Shown: positions 40,700 through 49,119 of the stretch, one piece after another | Layout: each line of letters opens with the position of its first letter | Position numbering within the stretch: position 1 is the stretch's first letter | Assembly: GCA_964527995.1 (NCBI GenBank) | Contig: CAZGRP010000009.1 | Coordinates: 31,606 to 95,605, forward strand | DNA length: 64,000 bases | Source: CAZGRP01 sp964527995 | Lineage (GTDB): Bacteria; Zhuqueibacterota; Zhuqueibacteria; Oceanimicrobiales; CAZGRP01 | Reading direction: 5' to 3' | Made by a program: the position numbers and the translations under genes | Notes under the pieces: model-generated | Database searches by the model: none | What the model saw: the letters and a program-made list of their open reading frames with translations, nothing else | What the model was told of the DNA's origin: nothing

Positions 40700-43231
40700 T
40701 CACTTCCCAGCTTTCTCTCCGAAAACCGGATTGGCGATCACCGGCAGCAGGACGTGGGACGGATGCTGCTTGTCGTGATGGATCGTTTGCTTCGCCTTGA
40801 CGAAGCGGGTCTCGGTCTCGTTGTGACCTCCAGTGTTGAGGTTCCTCGAAAAGGTCGGGAACGAAGCCGAGGCAACCTCGACTCGCAACCGGCTTCCCTT
40901 GGGGATGGTGATTCCGGTTTGCCAGAGATCGAGACGGAATTCATACACCTCTCCGGGTTTCATCAGTTCGGGTTTGGAAAAAGAATTCCGGTAGCGGGCG
41001 CGAATGGTGCCGTGCACCAGAGGAAAGACATTGCCGGCGCTGTCCACCTCCGAAAGTCGCATGAACCAATCGGTGTCCTTTCCGGTGGAGCTGGCATAGA
41101 GCACGGCTGAGATCGGGCCTGCGAAGGTCAGCGGCTCCGCCAGCGGAGGGGTGTCATAGACCAGGATATCGCCGCGTTGTTCGAGTACCATGCCGTAATA
41201 CGCCCGCCGCTTTTTTCTCTCCTCGTCGACAGAGCGCACCTTGGGAGCCTCTTCCTCCTGCAATTCCTCAGGAGCGACATAGACTGTTGGATCGGGTGTG
41301 GGATCTCCCGGATCATAAGTGAAGGTGTCGGTCGGGGCCACCGTGTCGCCCGGTGGAGCGGCATCGAGCCAGCCATCGCCGCGCGAGGTATTGGCGTGAC
41401 CCTTGCTGGCGAGGTAGAACTTGGTGAACTTCGTCTCAGGTAATGGATAAGTGTCGCCGTGAAGCCATTGATCGGGCCCCATGACGAAGAGCGAGACCAG
41501 CGGTTCCTTTTCGATGCCATTTTCGACTCCCTTCAGCCACCGGTCGAGCCAGCGCAGGTAGCTCCTCTCGAGGTCAATGATGGCATTGGGCCCGAAATCC
41601 CTGAGACCGGGCCCTAAGCGGGTGGCCTGCGGCGTGTGGCCCCAGGGCCCGAGAACCAGCTTCTGGTAGCGAGCACCGTGCGACGCCATAGCCAGATAGT
41701 TGAGCTTGGAGCCGATGCCGTCGCCATCGAACCAACCCGACTGGTGGTACACCGGGATATCGAGACCCTTCAGCTTGTCGAGAAAGCTCGCCCGCTCCCA
41801 GTACTCATCGTTGTCTGGATGCTGGATCCACTCGCGCCAGTAGCGGTTCTTCTTGCCCAGGACGATCTCGTCGAGATCGATCACCGGCAGGTGGCGCAGC
41901 AGCTTGGCGTACTTCTTCTCACCAATCTCTCGCATTGCCTCTCCAGAGATATCGGCTGTCGCCTCCTTCTCAAGGACATCGGCCCACCAGATCGCGCCGT
42001 ACATGAAGAAGCTGCCGTACTCATACGGAATGTTGTAGTACGGATCAGGGGGTGAGACATTTGGGATGATGGTCACCAGGTGCGGCGGATGCTCGCGGGC
42101 CGCCCACCACTGGACCCAGCCGAGGTAGGAGGCGCCGATCATCCCCACCTTGCCGTTCGACCACGGCTGGACACCGAGCCATTCGATGGTGTCATATCCG
42201 TCCTTGGGCTCGTTGAAGAAGGGGTTCCATTCGCCGCCGGAGGCAAAACGCCCGCGGCAGTCCTGGACGGCGAAGACGTAACCCCGGCGCGCGTAGAAGC
42301 GGGCCTGCAGTTCGTTCATCTCCTTCTTGTAAGGCGTTCTCACCAGGATGACGGGAAACTTTCCCTCGGCATCCGGGCGGTAGATGTCGGTGGCCAACTC
42401 GATCCCATCGCGCATGCGCACCCTGACATTGCGCTCGACAGCAACCTCGTAAGTTGGCTGAGAGAGGAGCGTATCCGGCTCGGTCTTGAGCCGCAGAGCT
42501 TCGTACCCCTCCCGGACGTAGGCGCCGCGCTGAGCCGGCACATCCCCAAGACAGACGCGATTCTTCTCGTCGACCCAGATCGTCACATCAACCCCGGGAA
42601 GGCCATAGCGGTAGAGAGTGAACGTCTGGTGCCGGCCCATCACGGTTCGCTCCACGGTCTCCAGCCGCTCCAGAGAGGCATCCATCACCACCGAAGGAAC
42701 AACGAACAGCGGGAACGTCTGCTTTCCGCCGAGCTCCTGGTCATAGGCCAGGACCGCCAGGCTCATCAGGGCCGGGCTGAAGTTCTCGAACAGAATCGTG
42801 CCTTTCCGCAGGGTCACCGTCTTGATCTTGTCTCCGGCTGTGATGCGGGCCGTGTCCCCCTCCTTCACGATCTCGACCGGCCCGCGCGGCGTCTTCATCG
42901 AAATCCCGGTCCAGAACCCTTGATCGTCGACGCGGATCTCCATCGTCGTGGACACCTTCTGGCCGGCGATCGACAGCGTGTAGTCGCTCGTGAAGCTACC
43001 GTCCTCTCGCCACTCGAAGTCTTCCGTGACCAGAACCTCTTCGTTGACGTAGAACGTAAACCTTCCCTGATCCTGCAGGACGTTCATCGGAACGGTCAGG
43101 GTGTCTGGCTGAGAGGAAAACAGGAGCGCGGGGCGGAACAGGAGACAGCCGAGAAGGATGGCAGACAGGAATTGTGCGCTACGCCCCATTCTCGCTGAGG
43201 CACGAGTTTCTACTTCGGTAGAAATCTTCAT
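40700..43231 (-). CDS. CocE/X-Pro dipeptidyl-peptidase-like (S15) hydrolase, exported
   Basis: This 843-residue protein has a basic N-terminus and a hydrophobic signal segment (about 17-39). An N-terminal beta-rich extension of about 230 residues precedes the alpha/beta hydrolase domain (MRDGIELATDIYRP, VQDCRGRFAS, nucleophile in GASYLGW) and the C-terminal jelly-roll of CocE enzymes (FAGPISAVLYASSTGKDTDW, GSRLRVEVASASFP). AGGAGGG lies upstream of the ATG. It would hydrolyse acyl or peptide bonds in the periplasm. The N-terminal extension is not standard for the family. Confidence 0.88.
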   Translation of the reverse strand: MKISTEVETRASARMGRSAQFLSAILLGCLLFRPALLFSSQPDTLTVPMNVLQDQGRFTFYVNEEVLVTEDFEWREDGSFTSDYTLSIAGQKVSTTMEIRVDDQGFWTGISMKTPRGPVEIVKEGDTARITAGDKIKTVTLRKGTILFENFSPALMSLAVLAYDQELGGKQTFPLFVVPSVVMDASLERLETVERTVMGRHQTFTLYRYGLPGVDVTIWVDEKNRVCLGDVPAQRGAYVREGYEALRLKTEPDTLLSQPTYEVAVERNVRVRMRDGIELATDIYRPDAEGKFPVILVRTPYKKEMNELQARFYARRGYVFAVQDCRGRFASGGEWNPFFNEPKDGYDTIEWLGVQPWSNGKVGMIGASYLGWVQWWAAREHPPHLVTIIPNVSPPDPYYNIPYEYGSFFMYGAIWWADVLEKEATADISGEAMREIGEKKYAKLLRHLPVIDLDEIVLGKKNRYWREWIQHPDNDEYWERASFLDKLKGLDIPVYHQSGWFDGDGIGSKLNYLAMASHGARYQKLVLGPWGHTPQATRLGPGLRDFGPNAIIDLERSYLRWLDRWLKGVENGIEKEPLVSLFVMGPDQWLHGDTYPLPETKFTKFYLASKGHANTSRGDGWLDAAPPGDTVAPTDTFTYDPGDPTPDPTVYVAPEELQEEEAPKVRSVDEERKKRRAYYGMVLEQRGDILVYDTPPLAEPLTFAGPISAVLYASSTGKDTDWFMRLSEVDSAGNVFPLVHGTIRARYRNSFSKPELMKPGEVYEFRLDLWQTGITIPKGSRLRVEVASASFPTFSRNLNTGGHNETETRFVKAKQTIHHDKQHPSHVLLPVIANPVFGEKAGK

Positions 43232-43262
43232 TGCGCCTTCCCTCCTTTCATTCGAAGCGAGG

Positions 43263-43556
43263 TTACTTGGCCATCTGCAGGCCCTTACCCAGCTCGGTCA
43301 TCTTGCCGATGTACTTCGGGGCCTCTGCGGGCGCATCCATGTTGTACTTCCACACGTCTCCGGTGCGACTGTCAAAGACATACAGGTATTCGCGATTGCG
43401 GGTGTCATCGAAGATGGCCGAGATGCGAAGGTATTCAAACGTGGCCCTGGGCTCCGTGTTGGCCGTCCCGATCTGCGACAGAGGTCGCAACCCAAAGAGC
43501 CCTATCAGCAGAACGACCACGACGAGAGCGACTTTCGCAAATGCGTTGCGTCTCAT
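43263..43556 (-). CDS. Small exported protein of unknown function
   Basis: This 97-residue protein has an N-terminal hydrophobic helix (7-24) that is a signal or anchor. The rest (ISAIFDDTRNREYLYVFDSRTGDVWKYN) looks like a single beta-meander reminiscent of a propeller blade. AGGGGAC lies before the ATG. It is 31 bp upstream of the CocE-like gene on the same strand. Confidence 0.65.
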   Translation of the reverse strand: MRRNAFAKVALVVVVLLIGLFGLRPLSQIGTANTEPRATFEYLRISAIFDDTRNREYLYVFDSRTGDVWKYNMDAPAEAPKYIGKMTELGKGLQMAK

Positions 43557-43669
43557 TTCAGTCCCCTTTCAAGGTTGGTTGTTTCCTCGCCGGCAGGCTG
43601 CCACGCAGCCGCAGAAGCAACGCGTCAGCCGGAGGCGCAAAAAGCGGATAACCTCGGCCGGTAAGGAGC

Positions 43670-43933
43670 TCAGGTGGATTGTTTTGTGCCCTGCTGCTGG
43701 AGCCTTTCCCTTTCACACTCTTCCCTGATCTTCGCTTCGACCAGATAGGCGAGATGTATGAGGATGACCGACAACAGCATGATTGTGACCCCAACAAACG
43801 CCGGGGTGTCAAAGATCTCGGTGAGGATTTGATTGACGATGATCAGGACAACGCCCAGACCGATGCTTGCCGCCAGCAGCTTGAGGCTCTCTTTTCTCTC
43901 CTCCTTTAGAGTCAGCTTTGATTTCGCGAACAT
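43670..43933 (-). CDS. Small two-helix membrane protein
   Basis: This 87-residue protein has a charged N-terminus (KLTLKEERKESLK), two transmembrane helices (about 19-37 and 45-66) and a charged C-terminus. It overlaps the end of the anti-sigma-factor gene by 22 bases and has GGAGGTG upstream, so it belongs to the sigma/anti-sigma operon and may work with the anti-sigma factor. The family is not recognised. Confidence 0.65.
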   Translation of the reverse strand: MFAKSKLTLKEERKESLKLLAASIGLGVVLIIVNQILTEIFDTPAFVGVTIMLLSVILIHLAYLVEAKIREECERERLQQQGTKQST

Positions 43934-44463
43934 GACAGGACACCTCCTCTCGGGATTCTGATGTATGCCAGAGTCAGTCGGCTGCCGCCCGCCGCGATCA
44001 AGGTAATAATCAGGGCGACGGCAAGGTTGACGGCAAGGAACCAGGCATCATGAGAGTTTTGCAACCCCTTGGCAACCTGGTCATACAACATCGACGGCTC
44101 GACACGCAAAAGCAAGGTGACGGCGTAGGAGATCAAGATGACGCCGATCAAAAAAATGCCCTGCAGCAGCAAGGCGGGGCGTGCCTCGAGGGCCACTCGT
44201 CTCGGCGGGACAAGCTTGTGCAGCACCTGCTTTTCAAGGCGACTGATTTCTTCTTCGGACAGAGCGCGGACCCCCAGCGTGCCGGCAAGTTGCCGGTTCT
44301 CAGCCCGCAGTTGGTCATACACCGCCTTGCACTGCGGGCAGCTCAACAGGTGCGTGGCCACATCACGGACTTCCTCTCCAGGTAGCTCAGCGTCCGCCAT
44401 CAGGTATAGCTTTGGCCGGATCTGTCGGCAGCTCACAGGATGTCCTCCCGAGTGATCGGACAT
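43912..44463 (-). CDS. Anti-sigma factor with zinc-finger domain
   Basis: This 183-residue protein has an N-terminal ZAS-like domain (C-x-x-I-R-P then HLLSCPQC) that should bind the ECF sigma factor encoded upstream. A helical linker and two transmembrane helices (about 97-115 and 140-160) follow. The ATG at 44463 is preferred over a TTG at 44469. The gene is separated from the sigma gene by a 158-bp MITE-like element, so the pair may no longer be tightly coupled. Confidence 0.85.
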   Translation of the reverse strand: MSDHSGGHPVSCRQIRPKLYLMADAELPGEEVRDVATHLLSCPQCKAVYDQLRAENRQLAGTLGVRALSEEEISRLEKQVLHKLVPPRRVALEARPALLLQGIFLIGVILISYAVTLLLRVEPSMLYDQVAKGLQNSHDAWFLAVNLAVALIITLIAAGGSRLTLAYIRIPRGGVLSCSRNQS

Positions 44464-44480
44464 ATACAAATCCTGTTCTC

Positions 44481-44638
44481 TAGCCTGAATAATTCATGAA
44501 ACATGACTTTGTCATTCCCGCGAAAGCGGGAATCCATTTAGAAACGGTGCATTGGACCGGCATGTGGATGCCCGCGTTGGCGGCCATGACATTTTGGAAT
44601 CCCTTTCCAGAATAATCGTTCATGAATTATTCAAGCTA
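44481..44638. mobile_element. MITE-like element with 20-bp terminal inverted repeats
   Basis: The ends TAGCCTGAATAATTCATGAA (44481-44500) and the complement of 44619-44638 match at 19 of 20 positions. Both ends begin TA, as expected for an IS630/mariner-type TA target. Inside lies the hairpin ATTCCCGC-GAAA-GCGGGAAT (44514-44533). There is no coding capacity. Confidence 0.8.
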
Positions 44639-45184
44639 GTCCTTTGTCTCGCTCAAACTCCGGCGAAGAAGCTCTTTGCCTCTTCTGATGCGTAAGGCAA
44701 CCGCCGGGACCGTAATTCCAAGCGTATCGGCGATCTCCTGGTACGAAAAGCCATGTGCATATTTCAAAACCACCACCGACCTGTAGATGACGGGGAGCCC
44801 GTCGAGCGCCTGTTCCAGCGCGATGCGCTCGGTTTGTGCTTCCTCGCTGAACCCCGGCGAGGCAGGCATCTGTTGGAGCGCCGCCCCGGGGTCCCCGGTC
44901 CGCACGATGCGATTCTGGCGCTGGTCCTTCCGCAGAAAGTCGATTGCCAGGTTTGCAGCGATTCTCAGGATCAAGGACGGCAGGGATCTCTGTGGGTCGA
45001 CCTTTCGGCGCATACGAAAGATCCGGATGAAGGTTTCCTGCACAACATCTTCGGCCGCTTCCTTGTGACCGATCATCCTGTAGGCCAGCCAGTAGACATC
45101 GGAGACGGCTGCCCGAAAGACGCTCCGAAAAGCCGATGGATCCCCGTCGGCGAACCGCTGGACCAGTTGCCTGTCGATTTCCAC
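44636..45184 (-). CDS. ECF-type RNA polymerase sigma factor
   Basis: This 182-residue sigma factor has region 2 (VYWLAYRMIGHKEAAEDVVQ, ETFIRIF) and region 4 with its helix-turn-helix (FSYQEIADTLGITVPAVALR). It contains no region 3. The anti-sigma gene follows on the same strand. The stop codon TAG (44638-44636) is the terminal triplet of the MITE-like element, so insertion has replaced the original 3' end, perhaps with loss of a few residues. The target genes are not known. Confidence 0.9.
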   Translation of the reverse strand: MEIDRQLVQRFADGDPSAFRSVFRAAVSDVYWLAYRMIGHKEAAEDVVQETFIRIFRMRRKVDPQRSLPSLILRIAANLAIDFLRKDQRQNRIVRTGDPGAALQQMPASPGFSEEAQTERIALEQALDGLPVIYRSVVVLKYAHGFSYQEIADTLGITVPAVALRIRRGKELLRRSLSETKD

Positions 45185-45455
45185 GGCGAGACCCCGCAGG
45201 TCTGCTTCGTTCTATAGTACGAAACCAGCGGCAGAAAAATTACAACCCCTCTCCAGAATCAGCCAGTGCCGTGCCCCTCTCGGTAGCGCCAGCGCCGGCT
45301 GTTCGTCAGGGTCAAGAGCAGTTTCTGGTGTGGGACAGATATGGGGGCAATGAACGCACGAGGTGCAGGGATGCCGGCTTTTTCTCAATGGCTCGGGCTA
45401 CATTAGGGAAGTGCATCCAACGTCCTGGGAACGACGGGCCACCACCTGAGTGAAC

Positions 45456-47759
45456 CTACGCCGCTCTGGTCATCATCTCGCCGCGAAAGTCGGGCGCCGC
45501 GCTGATGATCTCGCTGTACGTCAGTGCTGCAAGAAGGAAACAGATGGTGGACTCAGCCCCCTGGTTGTAATTCACTCCCTGCTTTTCGAGTCCGTCATAG
45601 CAGCCACCCGTCGTGAAATCGTACAGCGGCACACCGAGAACGTTGCGGCCGAGAAACCAGCCCACGGCCTTGTCGAGGAGGGCAAGGTAGTTCGGCTTGC
45701 GAGTGGCACGATAGGCCTCGGCATAGGCCTCGACGAGCGACGCGGCATCGATCGGCTGTTCGTCGAACTCGGCCCGCTCCTCGCCATACTTGTGCCAGCC
45801 GCGGTTGCCCACGAGGCTGAAGTAGGTGCCACGATCAACGGATTCGGTGAGGAAGGCGAGTGCTTCTTCGCCAACTTCGCGGTAACGTTTTTCTTCGAAT
45901 GCGCGCGAAGCCATGAGCAACGCCTGCGGCAGCTTGCCGTTGTCGTAGTAGAGTCCATCTTCGAACCACCGCCAGTCGTCCTTGGCGTGCTCGTCATAGG
46001 CGTCGACCAGGGCATCGGCCAGTTGCACACCAAGCTCGGTATAAGGAGGGGTGCGCGTGCCCGACAACACCACCTGTGTCAGACCCAGCAACGTGTAGGC
46101 TTTGGCCCGCAGGAATTGCAGCTGCCTGGCGTGCGGCAGAGCCCGTCGCAGCAGAACCTCACTCGCCTGCTTCAATCCGCGGTTGGTGGCCAGCGCGAAT
46201 GTGCAGCCGAGCGCCCACACGGCCCTACCGTAGGCATCCTCCGACCCTCGGTCATCCAACCAGCAGCGATCATAGCCGAGGAAGTTGTGGAAGAACCCAT
46301 CTTCACGCTGGGCGTAGTGCAGAAAGCTAAGATAATGGGAAGCCAGGCGCAGGCTGCGATCCTCCTCGAACTGGCGGTGGTGCATGACGGCGACGATCAG
46401 GGCGCGGGCGTTGTCATCGGTCGTATAGCCGGTGTGGCGATTGGGGACGGTGAAAAAGCCGTGCTGAATGACGCCGGTGCCGTCAGTCAGCAGGCGCAGA
46501 TGCCGCAAGGTAATTCGCGGCACAACGCGCGAGGGCAGGATGCGCTTGCGAATCTCCTCGCGCAACGGGCTGACTTTGAACTGTTCCTGCACGTCGCGGT
46601 AAGCGACAAGATAGCGGCGCGCCACCTCGCTCCACACCATGGTGCGGCCAAGCTCATAGGCCTTCTGCTGGAGCTTCGCCAGCAGCTCGGGATGGTCGAG
46701 CAACCGATTGATCGCCCTGGCGATTCCGTCGGGATCGTTGAAATCGACCAGGATCCCCCGGCCGTCCGACAGTACCTCTTCGGCGTAAAGATAGCGCGTC
46801 GAGATAACCGCCTTCCCGGTCGCCAGGGCGTAGGCCAAAGTGCCGCTGACGATCTGGTTGGGATTGGGGTACGGAGTGATGTAGACATCGGTCGCCCGAA
46901 GAAAGTCGATGAGTTCCTGTTTCGTGGCAAAGCGGTTGTGGAACACCACGTGCTTCTCCACGCCGCGGTCGCGCACCCGCTGCTGCAGCATGAGCCGGTA
47001 TTGCTCGCCCTGCTGTTTTTTCACTTCAGGGTGGGTGGCGCCGAAGACAACGTAGACGACTTCCGGGTGTTTGCGGACGACTTCGGGCAGGGCGTCGATG
47101 ACGTGCTCGATTCCCTTGCCAGGACTGATGAGGCCGAAGGTGGAGACCACGGTATGGTTTTCGAGATGGAATTTCGTTTTTGCGCGCTCCGAGTCCCCGA
47201 TATCGACATCGGGGACTCCGTGTGGGATCACCCGGCATTTCTCTTTGGCGATGCCGTACTTCTCGCTCAGAATGTCCACCGCTCGCTGCGCCATGACCAC
47301 CACTGCGTCCGAAAGGTCTGCCAGCTCTCTGGCGATCTCTTTCTCCCGGGGTGAGGGTTCCAGGCTGACGGTGTGTAGGGTCGTCACCAGCGGCTTCTTG
47401 AGGTTGCGGGCCAGGGTGAGAACATACTCGCCGTCGTCCCCTCCAAAGATGCCGTATTCGTGCTGGATGTTGACCACCGACGCCTTCGAGATGTTGAGGT
47501 AATCGGCGGCATCACGATAGCTCAGCAGGTTGTGCTGGTCGATGACATGCTTGACGACTGGCGGATAGTCGAACGGCATCGGGTCGTTGTGCACCGCCAG
47601 GACGAAAACTCTTTCGGCATCACCCAGGCGATCGATCATGGCTCGGGTCAGATCCGCCGTGAACGTACCGATGCCACACCGGCGCGGTGGGTACGTACTC
47701 ACAAAAGCGACATGGATGTCGCCGGAATCACCATACAGATCCGTCTCTCGCTTTCGCAT
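45456..47759 (-). CDS. GT4-family glycosyltransferase fused to an alpha-helical-barrel domain
   Basis: This 767-residue protein has a GT-B glycosyltransferase half (about 15-400) with RCGIGTFTADL, HEYGIFGG, a PHGV motif and the nucleotide-sugar site YPNPNQIVSGTLAYALATGKAV. The C-terminal half (about 410-767) looks like an (alpha/alpha)6 barrel (TDDNARALIVA, YGRAVWALG, NYNQGAEST) as in glycoside-processing enzymes. The ATG at 47759 has GGAGAGA upstream. It begins 9 bp after the GH130 gene ends on the same strand, so the two probably act on the same mannoside or other glycan. The exact sugar is open. Confidence 0.88.
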   Translation of the reverse strand: MRKRETDLYGDSGDIHVAFVSTYPPRRCGIGTFTADLTRAMIDRLGDAERVFVLAVHNDPMPFDYPPVVKHVIDQHNLLSYRDAADYLNISKASVVNIQHEYGIFGGDDGEYVLTLARNLKKPLVTTLHTVSLEPSPREKEIARELADLSDAVVVMAQRAVDILSEKYGIAKEKCRVIPHGVPDVDIGDSERAKTKFHLENHTVVSTFGLISPGKGIEHVIDALPEVVRKHPEVVYVVFGATHPEVKKQQGEQYRLMLQQRVRDRGVEKHVVFHNRFATKQELIDFLRATDVYITPYPNPNQIVSGTLAYALATGKAVISTRYLYAEEVLSDGRGILVDFNDPDGIARAINRLLDHPELLAKLQQKAYELGRTMVWSEVARRYLVAYRDVQEQFKVSPLREEIRKRILPSRVVPRITLRHLRLLTDGTGVIQHGFFTVPNRHTGYTTDDNARALIVAVMHHRQFEEDRSLRLASHYLSFLHYAQREDGFFHNFLGYDRCWLDDRGSEDAYGRAVWALGCTFALATNRGLKQASEVLLRRALPHARQLQFLRAKAYTLLGLTQVVLSGTRTPPYTELGVQLADALVDAYDEHAKDDWRWFEDGLYYDNGKLPQALLMASRAFEEKRYREVGEEALAFLTESVDRGTYFSLVGNRGWHKYGEERAEFDEQPIDAASLVEAYAEAYRATRKPNYLALLDKAVGWFLGRNVLGVPLYDFTTGGCYDGLEKQGVNYNQGAESTICFLLAALTYSEIISAAPDFRGEMMTRAA

Positions 47760-47771
47760 CACATCTCTCCT

Positions 47772-48692
47772 CTACACAGGATGGTTCCGCAGCTCCGCCA
47801 GCAACTCCGACAGGGAACCCCTGGCCGCGGCGATCACCTTGTCCGCACCCCCGTAGTAGACGATCAGCTCGTCGTCAAAGAGTGCCGTACCTGTTGGAAA
47901 AACCACGTTCGGCACATCTCCTTCCCGCTCGTAACGACGGTCCGGCTCGAGCACAGGGAACGGAATGCGCGCGATCACCCGCCGGGGGTCGTCGAGGTCG
48001 AGCAGAGCTGCGCCAGCACGATAGACCAGGTGATTGTCCACGCCATGGTAGATCAGCAGCCAGCCATCGGCGGTCTTGATCGGCGGCGGCCCAGCGCCGA
48101 TCTTCAGCCATTCCCAGTCGAATTCGGGGTGCATGATGGTGTAGTCTTCGAGGTGTGTGAGATAGTGGCCCCAGAAATCCATGTCCACTTGAAGCAGCTG
48201 CTCGATGTCATCGAAAAACGCCAGTTGGATAGCCCTCTGGATTCGGTGCATCAGGACCACTTTGCCGCCGATCCTCTCCGGGAACAGCATGGCGTCCTTG
48301 TCCCATGGAAACGGGATGATCACTCCATGCTTGGTGTAGTGGCGTAAATCGGTGGACGAGGCCATGGCCACGCGTGCGAAGTGGCCGTCCCAGCCCGTGT
48401 AGACCACATAATACGTACCATCGAGACGGGTGAGACGTGGGTCTTCCACGCCCTGCTGCTCGAACGGTTCGGTTCGAGTGATGACGGGCTCAGGATAGCG
48501 GTCGACCACGCGCCCACTGCGGTCGAGCCGAAAGTAGCCGATGGTGGAAAAGTTGTCTCCCTCCACAGCCCGGTAGAGGCCATGCAGGGTATCTCCCTCC
48601 TGCAGGATGGCGGGATTGAACACCGCCCCTGATTCCCAGGCATGTTCCGGAATCGGCTCAAGAATCGCCCCTTCAATGCGAGTCAATCTCAT
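47772..48692 (-). CDS. GH130-family glycoside phosphorylase
   Basis: This 306-residue enzyme is of the five-bladed beta-propeller GH130 family, which phosphorolyses beta-mannosidic bonds. Motifs: NPAILQEGD, GVEDPRLTRLDGTYYVVYTG, a DKDAMLFPERIGGKVVLMHR block and LIYHGVD. The catalytic aspartate is expected in the VEDPR motif. No signal peptide is present, so it acts in the cytoplasm. It lies directly upstream of the glycosyltransferase gene. Confidence 0.9.
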   Translation of the reverse strand: MRLTRIEGAILEPIPEHAWESGAVFNPAILQEGDTLHGLYRAVEGDNFSTIGYFRLDRSGRVVDRYPEPVITRTEPFEQQGVEDPRLTRLDGTYYVVYTGWDGHFARVAMASSTDLRHYTKHGVIIPFPWDKDAMLFPERIGGKVVLMHRIQRAIQLAFFDDIEQLLQVDMDFWGHYLTHLEDYTIMHPEFDWEWLKIGAGPPPIKTADGWLLIYHGVDNHLVYRAGAALLDLDDPRRVIARIPFPVLEPDRRYEREGDVPNVVFPTGTALFDDELIVYYGGADKVIAAARGSLSELLAELRNHPV

Positions 48693-49119
48693 TCCGCGGG
48701 TTTCCTCCTTCTCGAAAGTTGCAGGTCAAGGCTCCAACGACTGTGGGCAAACATGGCATGGTCAAGACCCGGCAGGCGACCACGCACCGCCTTCAGCGTA
48801 GCGCCGAAACGCGTCAGTCGGACCGCCAGAGGCTGCCTTCCAAGTCTGAAAATATAGCCAACCCGCTGTCGTGATGCAAGGGCAATTGTTGGCGATTTGA
48901 AGGCGGGATCCGCCCTAGCAGCTCCATCGATGAGCGCTGCGCCTCGGCAGGCATACACAGGATTCGGCGTGACTTGTAGCGGTCGTGCTGTGGACGCGGC
49001 CATTGCGAAACAGCCACTGGCGAGAGGAAGGAAACGAGTGAGGCGAGAGAAAGAACGACGATGGCGCAGCCCCGTGTAGCATACTGAAGTCGCAAGACGT
49101 AGAGAAGCTGCGCCCCAAG
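48693..49119. other. 427-bp region without a supported gene
   Basis: A minus-strand frame starting at a TTG (49095) opens with a signal-peptide-like sequence (IVVLSLASLVSFLSPVAVS) but loses any protein-like character after about 30 residues and has no ribosome-binding site. It may be the ruin of a small secreted protein gene. Confidence 0.4.

Noticed and set aside
48814..49095. Minus-strand frame with a signal-peptide-like start
   Set aside because: It has a TTG start without a ribosome-binding site and loses protein character after about 30 residues. It may be a relic.
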